A stretch of 64,000 nt of DNA, from the NCBI GenBank assembly GCA_017474455.1, contig JAFVHP010000011.1, positions 206,824 through 270,823 on the forward strand, read 5' to 3'. Positions 56,276-64,000 of this stretch are shown here, in pieces. Position 1 is the stretch's first letter, and every line of letters starts with the position of its first letter. A program made the position numbers and the translations under genes. The notes below the pieces were generated by a model that saw only the letters and a program-made list of their open reading frames with translations, searched no databases and had not been told where the DNA came from. The DNA comes from Lachnospiraceae bacterium (GTDB taxonomy: Bacteria > Bacillota > Clostridia > Lachnospirales > Lachnospiraceae).

Positions 56276-57311
56276 ATACTGTTTATGATATCAGGGGCAT
56301 GATGCCCGACGAACTGAAGAAGATGCTCGAAGACATGGGCGAACCTGCATACAGGGCAGGCCAGCTGTTTGCGTGGCTGCATGGGCAGCAGGTGTCTTCT
56401 TTCGACGAAATGACAAATCTTCCCCTTTCTTTGAGGAACAGGCTGAAAGACGAAACGGAACTCGTGACGCTGGAAAAACTGATCGAAAGGATATCTTCGG
56501 ACGGGACAAGGAAATATCTCCTTAGGCTGCCGGATGATGAGACCGTGGAATGCGTCCTCATGAAATATCATTACGGCTACAGCCTGTGTATCTCTTCACA
56601 GGTGGGCTGCCGGATGGGGTGCAGCTTCTGCGCATCGGCAAGAGGCGGGCTTATCAGGAGCCTTAAGCCGTCGGAGATGCTTGAACAGGTGTATACGGTC
56701 CAGAGACTGAATTCCATAAGGATCTCCCATGTGGTCGTCATGGGAACGGGCGAGCCCCTGGACAACTATGATGCTCTTATCCGGTTCCTGAAACTGATCA
56801 ATCATGAAAAAGGCCAGAATATGAGCCTGAGGAATATTACCGTATCGACCTGCGGGCTGGTGGAAAAGATCGAAGAACTGGCCAAAGAGGATCTTCCCAT
56901 AACCCTGGCGATCTCTCTGCATGCCGTAACGGACGAAAAGAGAAGGACGCTGATGCCGGTGGCCAACCGGTATTCCATAAGCCAGATCACCAAAGCCTGC
57001 AATAATTATTTCGATAAGACCGGCAGAAGGATCACGTTTGAATACAGCCTGATCAGCGGCATCAACGACAATATGGACGATGCCGATAAACTGGCTGGAT
57101 CGCCGCGTCCTGCGGGGCGCATGTGAACCTGATCCCTGTCAATCCGGCAGGCAATGAAAAATACCGCGCCGGTACGCGCGCGGCGGTCCTCTCGTTTCAT
57201 GACAGACTTGAAAATCATGGAATAAATGTTAGTATTAGGAGAGTGCTCGGGCAGGATATCGAGGGCGCCTGCGGTCAGCTCAGACACCGCAGACTGACAG
57301 GTGAAATATAG
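56272..57311 (+). pseudogene. rlmN: Dual-specificity 23S/tRNA adenosine C2-methyltransferase RlmN, frameshifted
   Basis: RlmN methylates A2503 of 23S rRNA and A37 of some tRNAs by radical SAM chemistry. The first frame (56272-57126) has QLFAWLHGQQVSSF, the radical SAM motif GCRMGCSFCASARGG and VVMGTGEPLDN, then shifts after DDADKLA. The next frame continues with CGAHVNLIPVNPAG and a normal end, GINVSIRRVLGQDIEGACGQ, stopping at 57311. One missing G in the GG near 57097-57098 explains the break and would give 346 residues. Likely functional in life. Confidence 0.88.
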
Positions 57312-57362
57312 TTCAGGCGGCGCCCGGATATTGATTTCAGACAGATCTATAACGGAGGATAC

Positions 57363-58085
57363 ATGCCTACTTCCTGTGCCAGAACGGATATAGGCCGAAG
57401 AAGAAAAAGCAACCAGGATTACCTGTACACGTCGGACGAACAGATCGGGAAGCTTCCTAATCTGTATATCGTTGCCGATGGTATGGGCGGTCATAATGCG
57501 GGCGATTTTGCTTCCCGTTTTACGGTCGACCAGATGACAGAGCTGATCCGCAGGTCCGAGCAGGAGAGCATCCCCTCCGTTTTTGACGAGGCGCTTCACA
57601 TTATTAATCTGAAGCTGCGCAGGATAGCTGCGCAGGATGAACGGTATTACGGTATGGGTACTACGCTGGTCGGGGCGACGGTACTGGACGATACGCTCTA
57701 TGTAGCCAACATTGGCGACAGCAGGCTGTATGTCCTGAAAGACCGGCTTACCCAGATCACGATCGATCATTCGCTTGTAGAGGAAATGGTCCTCTCGGGG
57801 ACGCTTGACCAGAAGAAAGCCAGGACGCATCCTGACCGCAACATTATTACGCGGGCCATAGGGGCGGAAGACTGGCTGGAGGTCGATTTTTTCAGTGAAA
57901 AGGTAGAACAGGGTGAACTGGTCCTGATGTGTTCTGACGGACTTACCAACATGCTGGAGGATGCGGAGATCGAATCCGTCCTGCGTGACGAAAGGCCGTT
58001 GGCGGAAAAATGTGACAGACTGGTGGATTGGGCTAATGAACGCGGCGGCAGGGATAATATTTCTGTTGTCATCATCAGGCTCTGA
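57363..58085 (+). CDS. stp: PPM-family serine/threonine protein phosphatase (PrpC/Stp)
   Basis: 240 residues. PP2C motifs: RKSNQD, VADGMGGHNAGDFAS, NIGDSRLY, SDGLTNML and GGRDNISVV, giving the metal-binding aspartates. It reverses phosphorylation by the PASTA kinase encoded 48 bases downstream. ATG 57363 follows GGAGGAT. The intergenic gap from rlmN is only 51 bases. Confidence 0.95.
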   Translation: MPTSCARTDIGRRRKSNQDYLYTSDEQIGKLPNLYIVADGMGGHNAGDFASRFTVDQMTELIRRSEQESIPSVFDEALHIINLKLRRIAAQDERYYGMGTTLVGATVLDDTLYVANIGDSRLYVLKDRLTQITIDHSLVEEMVLSGTLDQKKARTHPDRNIITRAIGAEDWLEVDFFSEKVEQGELVLMCSDGLTNMLEDAEIESVLRDERPLAEKCDRLVDWANERGGRDNISVVIIRL

Positions 58086-58133
58086 CCGACAGGTCGCTGC
58101 TGCTGGCACCCTTTTTTATAAAGAGAAAAAACT

Positions 58134-60200
58134 ATGGTTAGTGTAGGAATGCTTATTGCCGACCGTTATGAGATCGTTGAGAAGGTCGGCTCGGGCGGAA
58201 TGTCCGATGTTTACAGAGCCAAGGATCATAAGCTGAACCGGTTCGTGGCGGTCAAGGCTTTAAAACAGGAGTTTTCGGAAAATGCCAATTTTGTTTCGAA
58301 ATTCCGTGTGGAAGCCCAGGCTGCGGCAGGACTTATGCATCCTAATATCGTCAATGTCTATGACGTGGGAGAGGAAAAAGGTCTCTATTATATCGTCATG
58401 GAACTTGTCGAAGGCATAACGCTCAAGAAATATATAGAGAAAAAGACCAGGCTTTCCGTCAAGGAGACTATAAGCATCGCGATCCAGGTCTCGATGGGAC
58501 TTGAAGCCGCGCATAAGAATCATATCATCCACCGTGATATAAAACCTCAGAATATCATTATCTCCAGGGACGGAAAGGTCAAGGTCACAGACTTCGGCAT
58601 CGCCAAGGCGGCTACCAGCAATACCATAACATCCAATGTTATGGGTTCGGTGCATTATACATCGCCCGAGCAGGCCAGGGGCGGTTACAGCGATGAGAAG
58701 AGCGATATCTATTCCCTCGGGATCACGCTGTTCGAAATGCTCACGGGAAGAGTGCCGTTCAACGGGGAGACTACGGTCGCGATCGCGATCAAGCATATCC
58801 AGCAGCCCATGCCGTCTCCGTGTGAATTTGTGCCGGAGATCCCCCGCAGCGTGGAACAGATCGTGCTCAAGTGCTGTGAAAAGAGTCCTGACCGAAGATA
58901 CCAGAACATGTCGGAACTTCTGGCGGACCTGAAAGAATCCCTGCTGCATCCCGACGATGATTTTGTAAAAGTCATCCATCCGGATGAAGAATCCATGACC
59001 AGGCCGATCTCCGCGGCGGAAAGACAGAATATCAGGAACGGTTTTACCGGGCCCCAGAATCAATACAGGGACTATGATACGCCTTATAAAGAGAAAGCGT
59101 ACGGGCAGGATTACCGTGACGATGACCCTTACGCAGAGGAATCCCCCGAAGGGGCGTATTATGAAGAACCTTACGAGGATGATTATCCGGAAACTTACGA
59201 AGAGGACTACCGTGAACCGGACGAGACTGTCCATCTGAACCGGGCGGACCGCAGGCGTTACAGGAAATCATACGGCGGTTCGGATGATTACGGCGGAGGG
59301 CTCGGCGGTGCGGCTGCTGTCCTTGCTGTGATCCTTGCCATACTGCTGGGGCTCGCGATCATCCTGTATGTCGCCTCCAGACTGGGGATCTTCCCGTTCT
59401 CGTCTGATGATAAGAATGAAGAGGGATCAGGTGCCGTTGACGTGATCAGTACACAGGTACAGGATCCGTACAGTTCTTCGGACGCGAATCCTCCGTCCGG
59501 AACAGAAGAACAGCCGGGCCAGGAAGGCGGCATCGTAATCCCCGATGTCGTGGGTTTAAGACGCATCGAAGCCAATGTCAGGCTCAATGAAAAGAATCTC
59601 CGCGTCAATATCCAGGAAGTGGCCAGCGAATCGGTGGAAAAGGATTATGTCATCGATCAGAATCCCGGCGCGAATGACAGAGCGCCAAGCGGTTCTACCG
59701 TTACGATCACCGTCAGCAGCGGACCGGACCTGACCGGCAAGGCCAGGGTGCCGGATGTCGTGTACAAATCCGAAGATGAGGCGAAGGCTGCGATCCTGCA
59801 GGAAAACCTGGATATAGGCAATATAGAGTATGTTGATAATGATGATGCCAATCTGAAAGGAAAAGTCCTTTCCCAGAGCATCCAGGAAGGCATGTACGTC
59901 GACGAGCATACGAAAGTCGACCTTGTCATTGTGAACCTGCCCAAAGTGTACGGATATACAGGGCAGATCATTGCGCCGACACCGGAAGAGGATCCGGGAT
60001 ATGTTGCCGGTACGACGGTCTATGTCATCGTCAGGTGTGCGGACGGTACGGAACTTCTGAACTCTCTCGTATCGAGTTTCCCGATCGCGGCCAATTATCA
60101 TAACCTGAATTCTTCCACGGGAACGGTCGATATGGCCTATACTGACGCGACAGGCGCGCAGAAACAGATCTCCAGACAGCTTACGTTCACGCCGGAATAA
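58134..60200 (+). CDS. prkC: PASTA-domain serine/threonine protein kinase (PrkC/Stk family)
   Basis: 688 residues. Cytosolic kinase 10-270: VGSGGMSDVYRA, catalytic K41, HRDIKPQN at 133-140, DFG at 153-155 and a TITSNV activation loop. A very acidic, tyrosine-rich linker (about 310-365) and one membrane helix (about 393-413) follow. Outside are two PASTA repeats (about 467-532 and 538-603) and an extra C-terminal domain of ~85 residues. It senses muropeptides or lipid II and tunes division and wall synthesis. Two PASTA repeats is fewer than the three of Bacillus PrkC. Confidence 0.95.
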   Translation: MVSVGMLIADRYEIVEKVGSGGMSDVYRAKDHKLNRFVAVKALKQEFSENANFVSKFRVEAQAAAGLMHPNIVNVYDVGEEKGLYYIVMELVEGITLKKYIEKKTRLSVKETISIAIQVSMGLEAAHKNHIIHRDIKPQNIIISRDGKVKVTDFGIAKAATSNTITSNVMGSVHYTSPEQARGGYSDEKSDIYSLGITLFEMLTGRVPFNGETTVAIAIKHIQQPMPSPCEFVPEIPRSVEQIVLKCCEKSPDRRYQNMSELLADLKESLLHPDDDFVKVIHPDEESMTRPISAAERQNIRNGFTGPQNQYRDYDTPYKEKAYGQDYRDDDPYAEESPEGAYYEEPYEDDYPETYEEDYREPDETVHLNRADRRRYRKSYGGSDDYGGGLGGAAAVLAVILAILLGLAIILYVASRLGIFPFSSDDKNEEGSGAVDVISTQVQDPYSSSDANPPSGTEEQPGQEGGIVIPDVVGLRRIEANVRLNEKNLRVNIQEVASESVEKDYVIDQNPGANDRAPSGSTVTITVSSGPDLTGKARVPDVVYKSEDEAKAAILQENLDIGNIEYVDNDDANLKGKVLSQSIQEGMYVDEHTKVDLVIVNLPKVYGYTGQIIAPTPEEDPGYVAGTTVYVIVRCADGTELLNSLVSSFPIAANYHNLNSSTGTVDMAYTDATGAQKQISRQLTFTPE

Positions 60201-60204
60201 GTAT

Positions 60205-61094
60205 ATGCCGGAAGGAAAGATCGTTAAAAGCATTGCCGGGTTTTATGAAGTCTATTCCGGCGGCGAAGTATACAGATGCAGGGCGAGGGGTGTATTCCGG
60301 CAGCTGGGTGAAAAGCCGCTGGTCGGCGATGATGTCATATTCGACATTACTGACACAGTCAGTGTTCCCATGGAAGGGAATGTTGTATCGATAATGAAAA
60401 GAAAGAGCGTGCTGCAGCGTCCGAATGTTTCGAACGTTGACCAGGCGCTTTTGCTTTTTGCCGTAAGATTTCCCGATCCAAGCTTCAATATGCTGGACAG
60501 GTTCCTGATCTCAGTCAGCCTTAAGGGGCTGCCGGTCATCCTGTGCTTTAATAAGTGCGACCTGGCAGGTGAAGAGGAGATCAGTGCGCTCCGCAGGATC
60601 TACTGCGGCTGCGGATCGGATCTTCTGTTCATCAGTACCAGGCAGGAGGATTCACTGGATGAACTGAAAAGTGTGCTTGCAGGGAAGACCACAGTGCTGG
60701 CCGGCCCGAATGGCGCGGCAAGTCATCCCTGATCAGGACCATCTGCCCGGGTGCAATGCCGGAGACAGGAGAACTGTCAGCGCGGATCGGCCGCGGCAGG
60801 AACACGACGAGGGCTACGCAGATCTACGCGGTGTCTCCCGACACTTTCCTGATGGATACGCCGGGCTTCACTTCCATCTATCTGCAGGGAGTCGCGGCGG
60901 ACGACCTTAAAGGGTATTATCCGGAATTTGACAGGTATGCCCCGGAATGCAGATTCGATACCTGCATGCATTACAGGGAACCCGGCTGTGCCGTCAAAAT
61001 GGCTGTTCGGGATAAAGTCATACCGGCGGAAAGGTATCAGAATTATATCGATCTTTATGCGGAACTGAAGGAACGCAAACCGGTCTATGACTGA
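60205..61094 (+). pseudogene. rsgA: Ribosome small-subunit GTPase RsgA, frameshifted in its P-loop
   Basis: RsgA matures the 30S subunit. The first frame (60205-60732) carries the OB fold, the NVDQALLLFAVR region and NKCD, then breaks in AGPNGA, where GKSSL should follow. The remaining G domain (AMPETGELSARIGRGRNTTR, DTPGFTS) and zinc site CRFDTCMHYREPGC are intact in the next frame to 61094. Restoring one G near 60717 rebuilds GAGKSSLI and a 296-residue protein. In Bacillus the order is prpC-prkC-rsgA-rpe; here rpe is absent downstream. Confidence 0.88.
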
Positions 61095-62181
61095 CAGACA
61101 TTCCGAGAATGTTTTTCTTTATACTGCGCGCGGGGCGGCCTGCATCATGGTCGTCTTCATCCACTGTATGTTCCCCGGACGCTTCGGCGGCGCCGTTCAG
61201 GCGCTGGCCAGGTTCGCCGTTCCCCTGTTCTTTGCCATGAGCGGCTATTTCCTGGTGAATAACGAAGAGGGCGAGCCGGACAGGGAAACGATCCGGAACG
61301 TATGCGCAGGAAGACTTAAGGCGCTTATCCGGACAACGGCCTTAATATGGTCTGTTTATACGGTGTATACACTGATCATCCGTATTGCCGGGGGCCAGGA
61401 TCCGCTTCTTCTGTTCAGGGAAAAGTTTGCCCCGGCGGAACTTGTACGGTTCTTTGTCTTCGGAAGCGGCCGCGTCGTCTATGATCCCGAGTATTCGTAT
61501 GATTTCATGTGGTACCTGTTCGCCATGATATACGTATACCTGTTCGTGTATGCGGCGGCGGGCATCATGAACAGGATATGGAAGCCGGCCAGCCTCGTCC
61601 TGTTTGGCTTTTTATACGGCGGGATCCTGCTGCAGATAGAATATCCCGTACAGATATTCGGGATCAGTATTCGGACGTGGTATGTACTTAGGAACTGGCT
61701 GTTCGTGGGGATACCCTTTTTCCTGACCGGTTACGGTTTCAGGCGGGCGGGGAAAGATACCGGGAAAGCCGGCCGTATCACAGCCGCAGTCATGATCGCG
61801 GCAGGTGCAGCCTGCGAGATCGCCGGATACTTGCGGTTCGGGCCGCATGAAATACACCTTGGAAGCCTTATGATCGTGGCAGGATGCCTTACTGCAGCCA
61901 AAAGCTCCTCTGGATCCGGGCTGCCTTTTCTTTATAAAACGGGAAAGTATCTGGCTGCCGGTGTTTATTACTGGCATGTGCTCGTTCTTTCGGTCTTTAC
62001 AAGATGCTTCGCGTATTTTTACCTGAAAGCGGAAGCAGGCCTTGGCGAAAGGGCGCTCCGGTTCTGGAACGGTGTTTATCCGTATCTGCTTCCGTTCATT
62101 ATCTGTATACTGACGCTGCTGCTTTCAGCCGCCATACGGAAAAAAGAATCGATATTGCAAAACTTTCATGTTCGGTTGTAG
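61087..62181 (+). CDS. Acyltransferase 3 family membrane protein
   Basis: A 364-residue protein with about ten membrane helices. The R-x10-H motif of acyltransferase 3 is present (ARGAACIMVVFIH), followed by FFAMSGYFLV. Such proteins O-acylate surface sugars or peptidoglycan. No SGNH domain is attached. The start at 61087 overlaps the rsgA stop by 8 bases. It is the last gene with the host-like base composition; sequence becomes AT-rich right after. Confidence 0.82.
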   Translation: MTDRHSENVFLYTARGAACIMVVFIHCMFPGRFGGAVQALARFAVPLFFAMSGYFLVNNEEGEPDRETIRNVCAGRLKALIRTTALIWSVYTVYTLIIRIAGGQDPLLLFREKFAPAELVRFFVFGSGRVVYDPEYSYDFMWYLFAMIYVYLFVYAAAGIMNRIWKPASLVLFGFLYGGILLQIEYPVQIFGISIRTWYVLRNWLFVGIPFFLTGYGFRRAGKDTGKAGRITAAVMIAAGAACEIAGYLRFGPHEIHLGSLMIVAGCLTAAKSSSGSGLPFLYKTGKYLAAGVYYWHVLVLSVFTRCFAYFYLKAEAGLGERALRFWNGVYPYLLPFIICILTLLLSAAIRKKESILQNFHVRL

Positions 62182-62244
62182 GATGGTATTACGTCTGCTG
62201 ACGGAATTGTGTGAAAAGATCATATTAAGGAGAAGAGTCCAACT

Positions 62245-62268
62245 ATGAAATTAGGAATCGTTATTTGA
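62245..62268 (+). pseudogene. Truncated gene start (seven codons) at the edge of the AT-rich region
   Basis: ATG with AAGGAG upstream (62227-62232), encoding MKLGIVI and then TGA. The residues look like a first beta strand of a larger protein (DsrE-like or Rossmann type), so a gene may have been cut off here by an insertion or deletion. The stretch 62182-62633 otherwise holds only the repeats and terminator listed below. The identity is a guess. Confidence 0.4.
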
Positions 62269-62363
62269 ACGCCTTTTTCATATATCTCCATAAAGAGTCA
62301 TAAAACTCTATGAAACCGCATATTTACTGGGTTCGTGGTAATTTGATCTCGTATGTAACTTGT

Positions 62364-62421
62364 TATAAATTATTATAATTTATAGAAAAATGGTACTCCC
62401 GTGGTACTCGGTATGGTACTC
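62364..62421. repeat. AT palindrome plus three helically phased TGGTACTC repeats
   Basis: A perfect palindrome of 10+1+10 bases (62364-62384: TATAAATTAT, T, ATAATTTATA) is followed by TGGTACTC at 62391, 62402 and 62414. The starts are 11 and 12 bases apart, about one helix turn. This could be a recombinase or regulator binding site. It lies just inside the AT-rich boundary, so an attachment-site scar is possible. Confidence 0.45.
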
Positions 62422-62505
62422 GATATTTGGGAGACCAAGAAAAAATACCATCATTATTTCATTTTGTAACAAGCTATATTGAGACCCAGGTTAGCAAATA
62501 GATTA

Positions 62506-62543
62506 CACAGCATCGGATAGTCAAATGTCCGGTGCTGTTTTTT
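62506..62543 (+). terminator. Terminator upstream of the ATPase gene
   Basis: ACAGCATCGGA pairs with TCCGGTGCTGT (one T-G wobble) around a 10-base loop, followed by a T run. It probably ends a former upstream transcript and insulates the ATPase gene. Confidence 0.75.
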
Positions 62544-62555
62544 AACGCCATACTT

Positions 62556-62596
62556 CTATTAGCCAAAAACGAAAAAATGTTAAAAATGGCTAATAG
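62556..62596. repeat. Palindromic element copy 1 (10-bp arms, 21-base loop)
   Basis: CTATTAGCCA and TGGCTAATAG flank 21 A-rich bases, just upstream of the ATPase. The right arm contains an in-frame ATG that would begin MANR. Copy 2 after the ATPase has the same arms and loop length. Confidence 0.6.
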
Positions 62597-62633
62597 ACGT
62601 GATAGAATAATCTCATCAAACAGAAGGAGAGAA

Positions 62634-63835
62634 ATGGATATTATGAGGCTCATCCCAAGAAATTCCTATATGGAGAAAATAATCAATGTAATAGGAACTC
62701 CGGATATAAAAGTCATTACCGGTGTAAGACGATGCGGAAAGTCAAAGCTTTTGGAATCATTTAAAAAATATATAGATGAAAATATACAAGATGCAAATAT
62801 AATCCATATCAATTTTTCCTGCCGGAGTTTGAAGAACTGCTCACTTTTCGAGCGCTGTATGAACATATAAACTCTTTGTATAAAGAGAATATGCAGAACT
62901 TTGTTTTGATAGATGAAGTTCAAATGTGTGAGGATTTTGAAAAGGCCATCAATGGACTGCATGCATCCGAAAAGTATGATATATATATAACCGGTTCAAA
63001 TGCTTTTTTGCTTAGTTCAGATCTTGCCACACTTTTTACCGGACGAACATTTGAAATAAAAGTTTTTCCATTTTCCTTCAAGGAATATGTCAGGTATTTT
63101 GATTTGAGCGACAGATATGAGGCCCTATCATCATATATTAAAGAAGGTGGAATGGCAGGCTCTTATCTATATAAAGATCCGGAAGCAAAGTATGATTACA
63201 TTGCAGATGTATTTGACACTCTGATTGTAAGGGATATCAGACAGAAATATAAAATAAGAAATACTCAGTTGATGGACAGAATTGTAGATTTTCTTATGGA
63301 TAACATTTCAAATCTTTCATCGGCCAGGAATATTACAAATGTCCTTGGCAGCACGAATGAGAAAATCCACCATACAACGGTTGGATCGTACATGCAATAC
63401 CTATGCAATGCATTTGCGTTTTATAAAATCCGTAGATACGATATCAAAGGGAAAAAATATTTATCAAGTAATGATAAGTATTATCTCAGTGATCATACAT
63501 TTCGGTACGCCAAGCTCGGCACAAGAAATATGGATTATGGAAGAATCCTTGAGAATATTGTGGCTATAGAACTTCTTCGCAGAGGGTATGAGGTTTATGT
63601 CGGGGTATTATATAAAAAAGAGATAGATTTTGTGGCGATAAAACGTAGCGAAAAAATCTATATTCAAGTATCCGATAACATAAGCGATGATAAGACTTTT
63701 GAGAGAGAAGTTTCACCACTTTTGCAGATAAAAGATGCATATCCTAAAATGCTTATCGCACGTACAAGAAATGATGAATACCAATACGAAGGTATAAAAA
63801 TTGTCGATTTAGCTGATTGGTTGTTAGAGGCATGA
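62634..63835 (+). pseudogene. AAA (AAA_14/DUF4143) ATPase, frameshifted
   Basis: Walker A is GVRRCGKSKLLESF, followed by IIHINF; the frame then breaks. The downstream frame continues with PEFEELLTF..., IDEVQMCEDFEKAINGL, ITGSNAFLLSSDLAT and the DUF4143 C-terminal part, to TGA 63835. One missing C in the CC near 62819-62820 accounts for the break; the whole chain would be 400 residues. ATG 62634 is chosen because AAGGAG lies at 62624-62629; MANR at 62586 is an alternative. Codon use is AT-rich, unlike the rest. Function is unknown; such ATPases are common in mobile regions. Confidence 0.8.
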
Positions 63836-63874
63836 ATTAGCCAAAAGCAGAAAAAAATTTAAAATGGCTAATAG
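63836..63874. repeat. Palindromic element copy 2
   Basis: ATTAGCCA and TGGCTAAT(AG) flank 21 A-rich bases, directly after the ATPase stop. As in copy 1, the ATG in the right arm starts a frame reading MANR. Confidence 0.6.
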
Positions 63875-64000
63875 ATATAAGATATTGGATTTGTCGGATA
63901 ACAAATATTTTGCCCCTGATAGTATATTTGATCCGGAATATGATCATGATAATACATGGATGAATGACTTTTGGAGGAGTTTTGTAAAAGAGATATCTGA
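63864..64000 (+). CDS. Unknown protein, 5' end only
   Basis: ATG 63864 lies in the right arm of palindrome copy 2 and opens a frame of 45 codons to the window edge (MANRYKILDLSDNKYF ...). It is AT-rich and acidic, with no membrane segment so far. It would be the second gene of the accessory locus. Nothing in the visible part identifies a family, and without a good ribosome-binding site the start is only likely. Confidence 0.5.
   Translation, partial: MANRYKILDLSDNKYFAPDSIFDPEYDHDNTWMNDFWRSFVKEIS

Noticed and set aside
1-64000. CRISPR array, tRNA, rRNA or complete insertion sequence
   Set aside because: No regularly spaced repeats, no cloverleaf with CCA end, no transposase and no terminal inverted repeats with a transposase were found.

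Overview
The window looks like a chromosome segment of an anaerobic Clostridia, most likely Lachnospiraceae-like. Evidence: a fused 1439-residue acyl-CoA dehydratase activase-related protein, RemA, RqcH, RNase Y, a single SecDF, a MurE with the meso-DAP signature DNPR, PASTA kinase/phosphatase, Gram-positive ribosome-binding sites and a GAAC-N4-GTTC LexA box. Most of the window is mid-GC, compact and nearly all on the + strand, with many ATGA-type stop/start overlaps. No tRNA, rRNA, CRISPR array or complete IS was seen.

Layout. 1-3.6 kb: end of argJ, then argB and argD (arginine/ornithine synthesis), with a membrane-anchored solute-binding protein abutting argD. 3.6-9.6 kb: comEA, a two-component pair, comEC and holA. 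9.6-11.5 kb: glyA (frameshifted), then a gene-poor AT-rich interval with a strong promoter and terminator but no convincing ORF. 11.5-15.8 kb, minus strand: the giant activase. 15.9-18.1 kb: pseudo-rhomboid, a sigma-like protein without region 4, and an unknown protein. 18.3-25.3 kb: SOS-controlled recA-recX, rny, a degenerate Xer-type recombinase, a DAHP synthase and glgA. 25.3-28.8 kb: MATE-like flippase and rqcH. 28.9-38 kb: yicC-remA-gmk-rpoZ-rimO-pgsA-cinA, gtrA plus a glycosyltransferase, lepA and hemW. 38-44 kb: comM, dprA, hisS, then aspS on the minus strand. 44.4-62.2 kb: secDF, recJ, murE, priA-def-fmt-yugP-rsmB-rlmN-stp-prkC-rsgA and a membrane acyltransferase. 62.2-64 kb: an AT-rich accessory region with a truncated ORF, phased repeats, paired palindromes, a broken AAA/DUF4143 ATPase and the start of an unknown gene.

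How the genes work together. comEA, comEC, comM, dprA, recA and recX give most of the DNA-uptake and strand-exchange part of natural transformation. rqcH, def, fmt, rsmB, rlmN, rimO, lepA, rsgA and two aminoacyl-tRNA synthetases form a translation/quality-control set. murE, stp/prkC, pgsA, secDF and possibly the flippase build the envelope.

Cautions. Four genes (glyA, rlmN, rsgA, the ATPase) are each broken by what looks like loss of one base in a short G or C run, which suggests sequencing or assembly error more than four natural pseudogenes. comEC and priA need starts other than ATG, GTG or TTG to include their conserved N-termini. The most intriguing unexplained features are the promoter/terminator unit at 11.1-11.5 kb, the terminator-like hairpin inside recX, the sigma-like protein lacking promoter-recognition parts, and the repeated palindromes in the last 1.5 kb.
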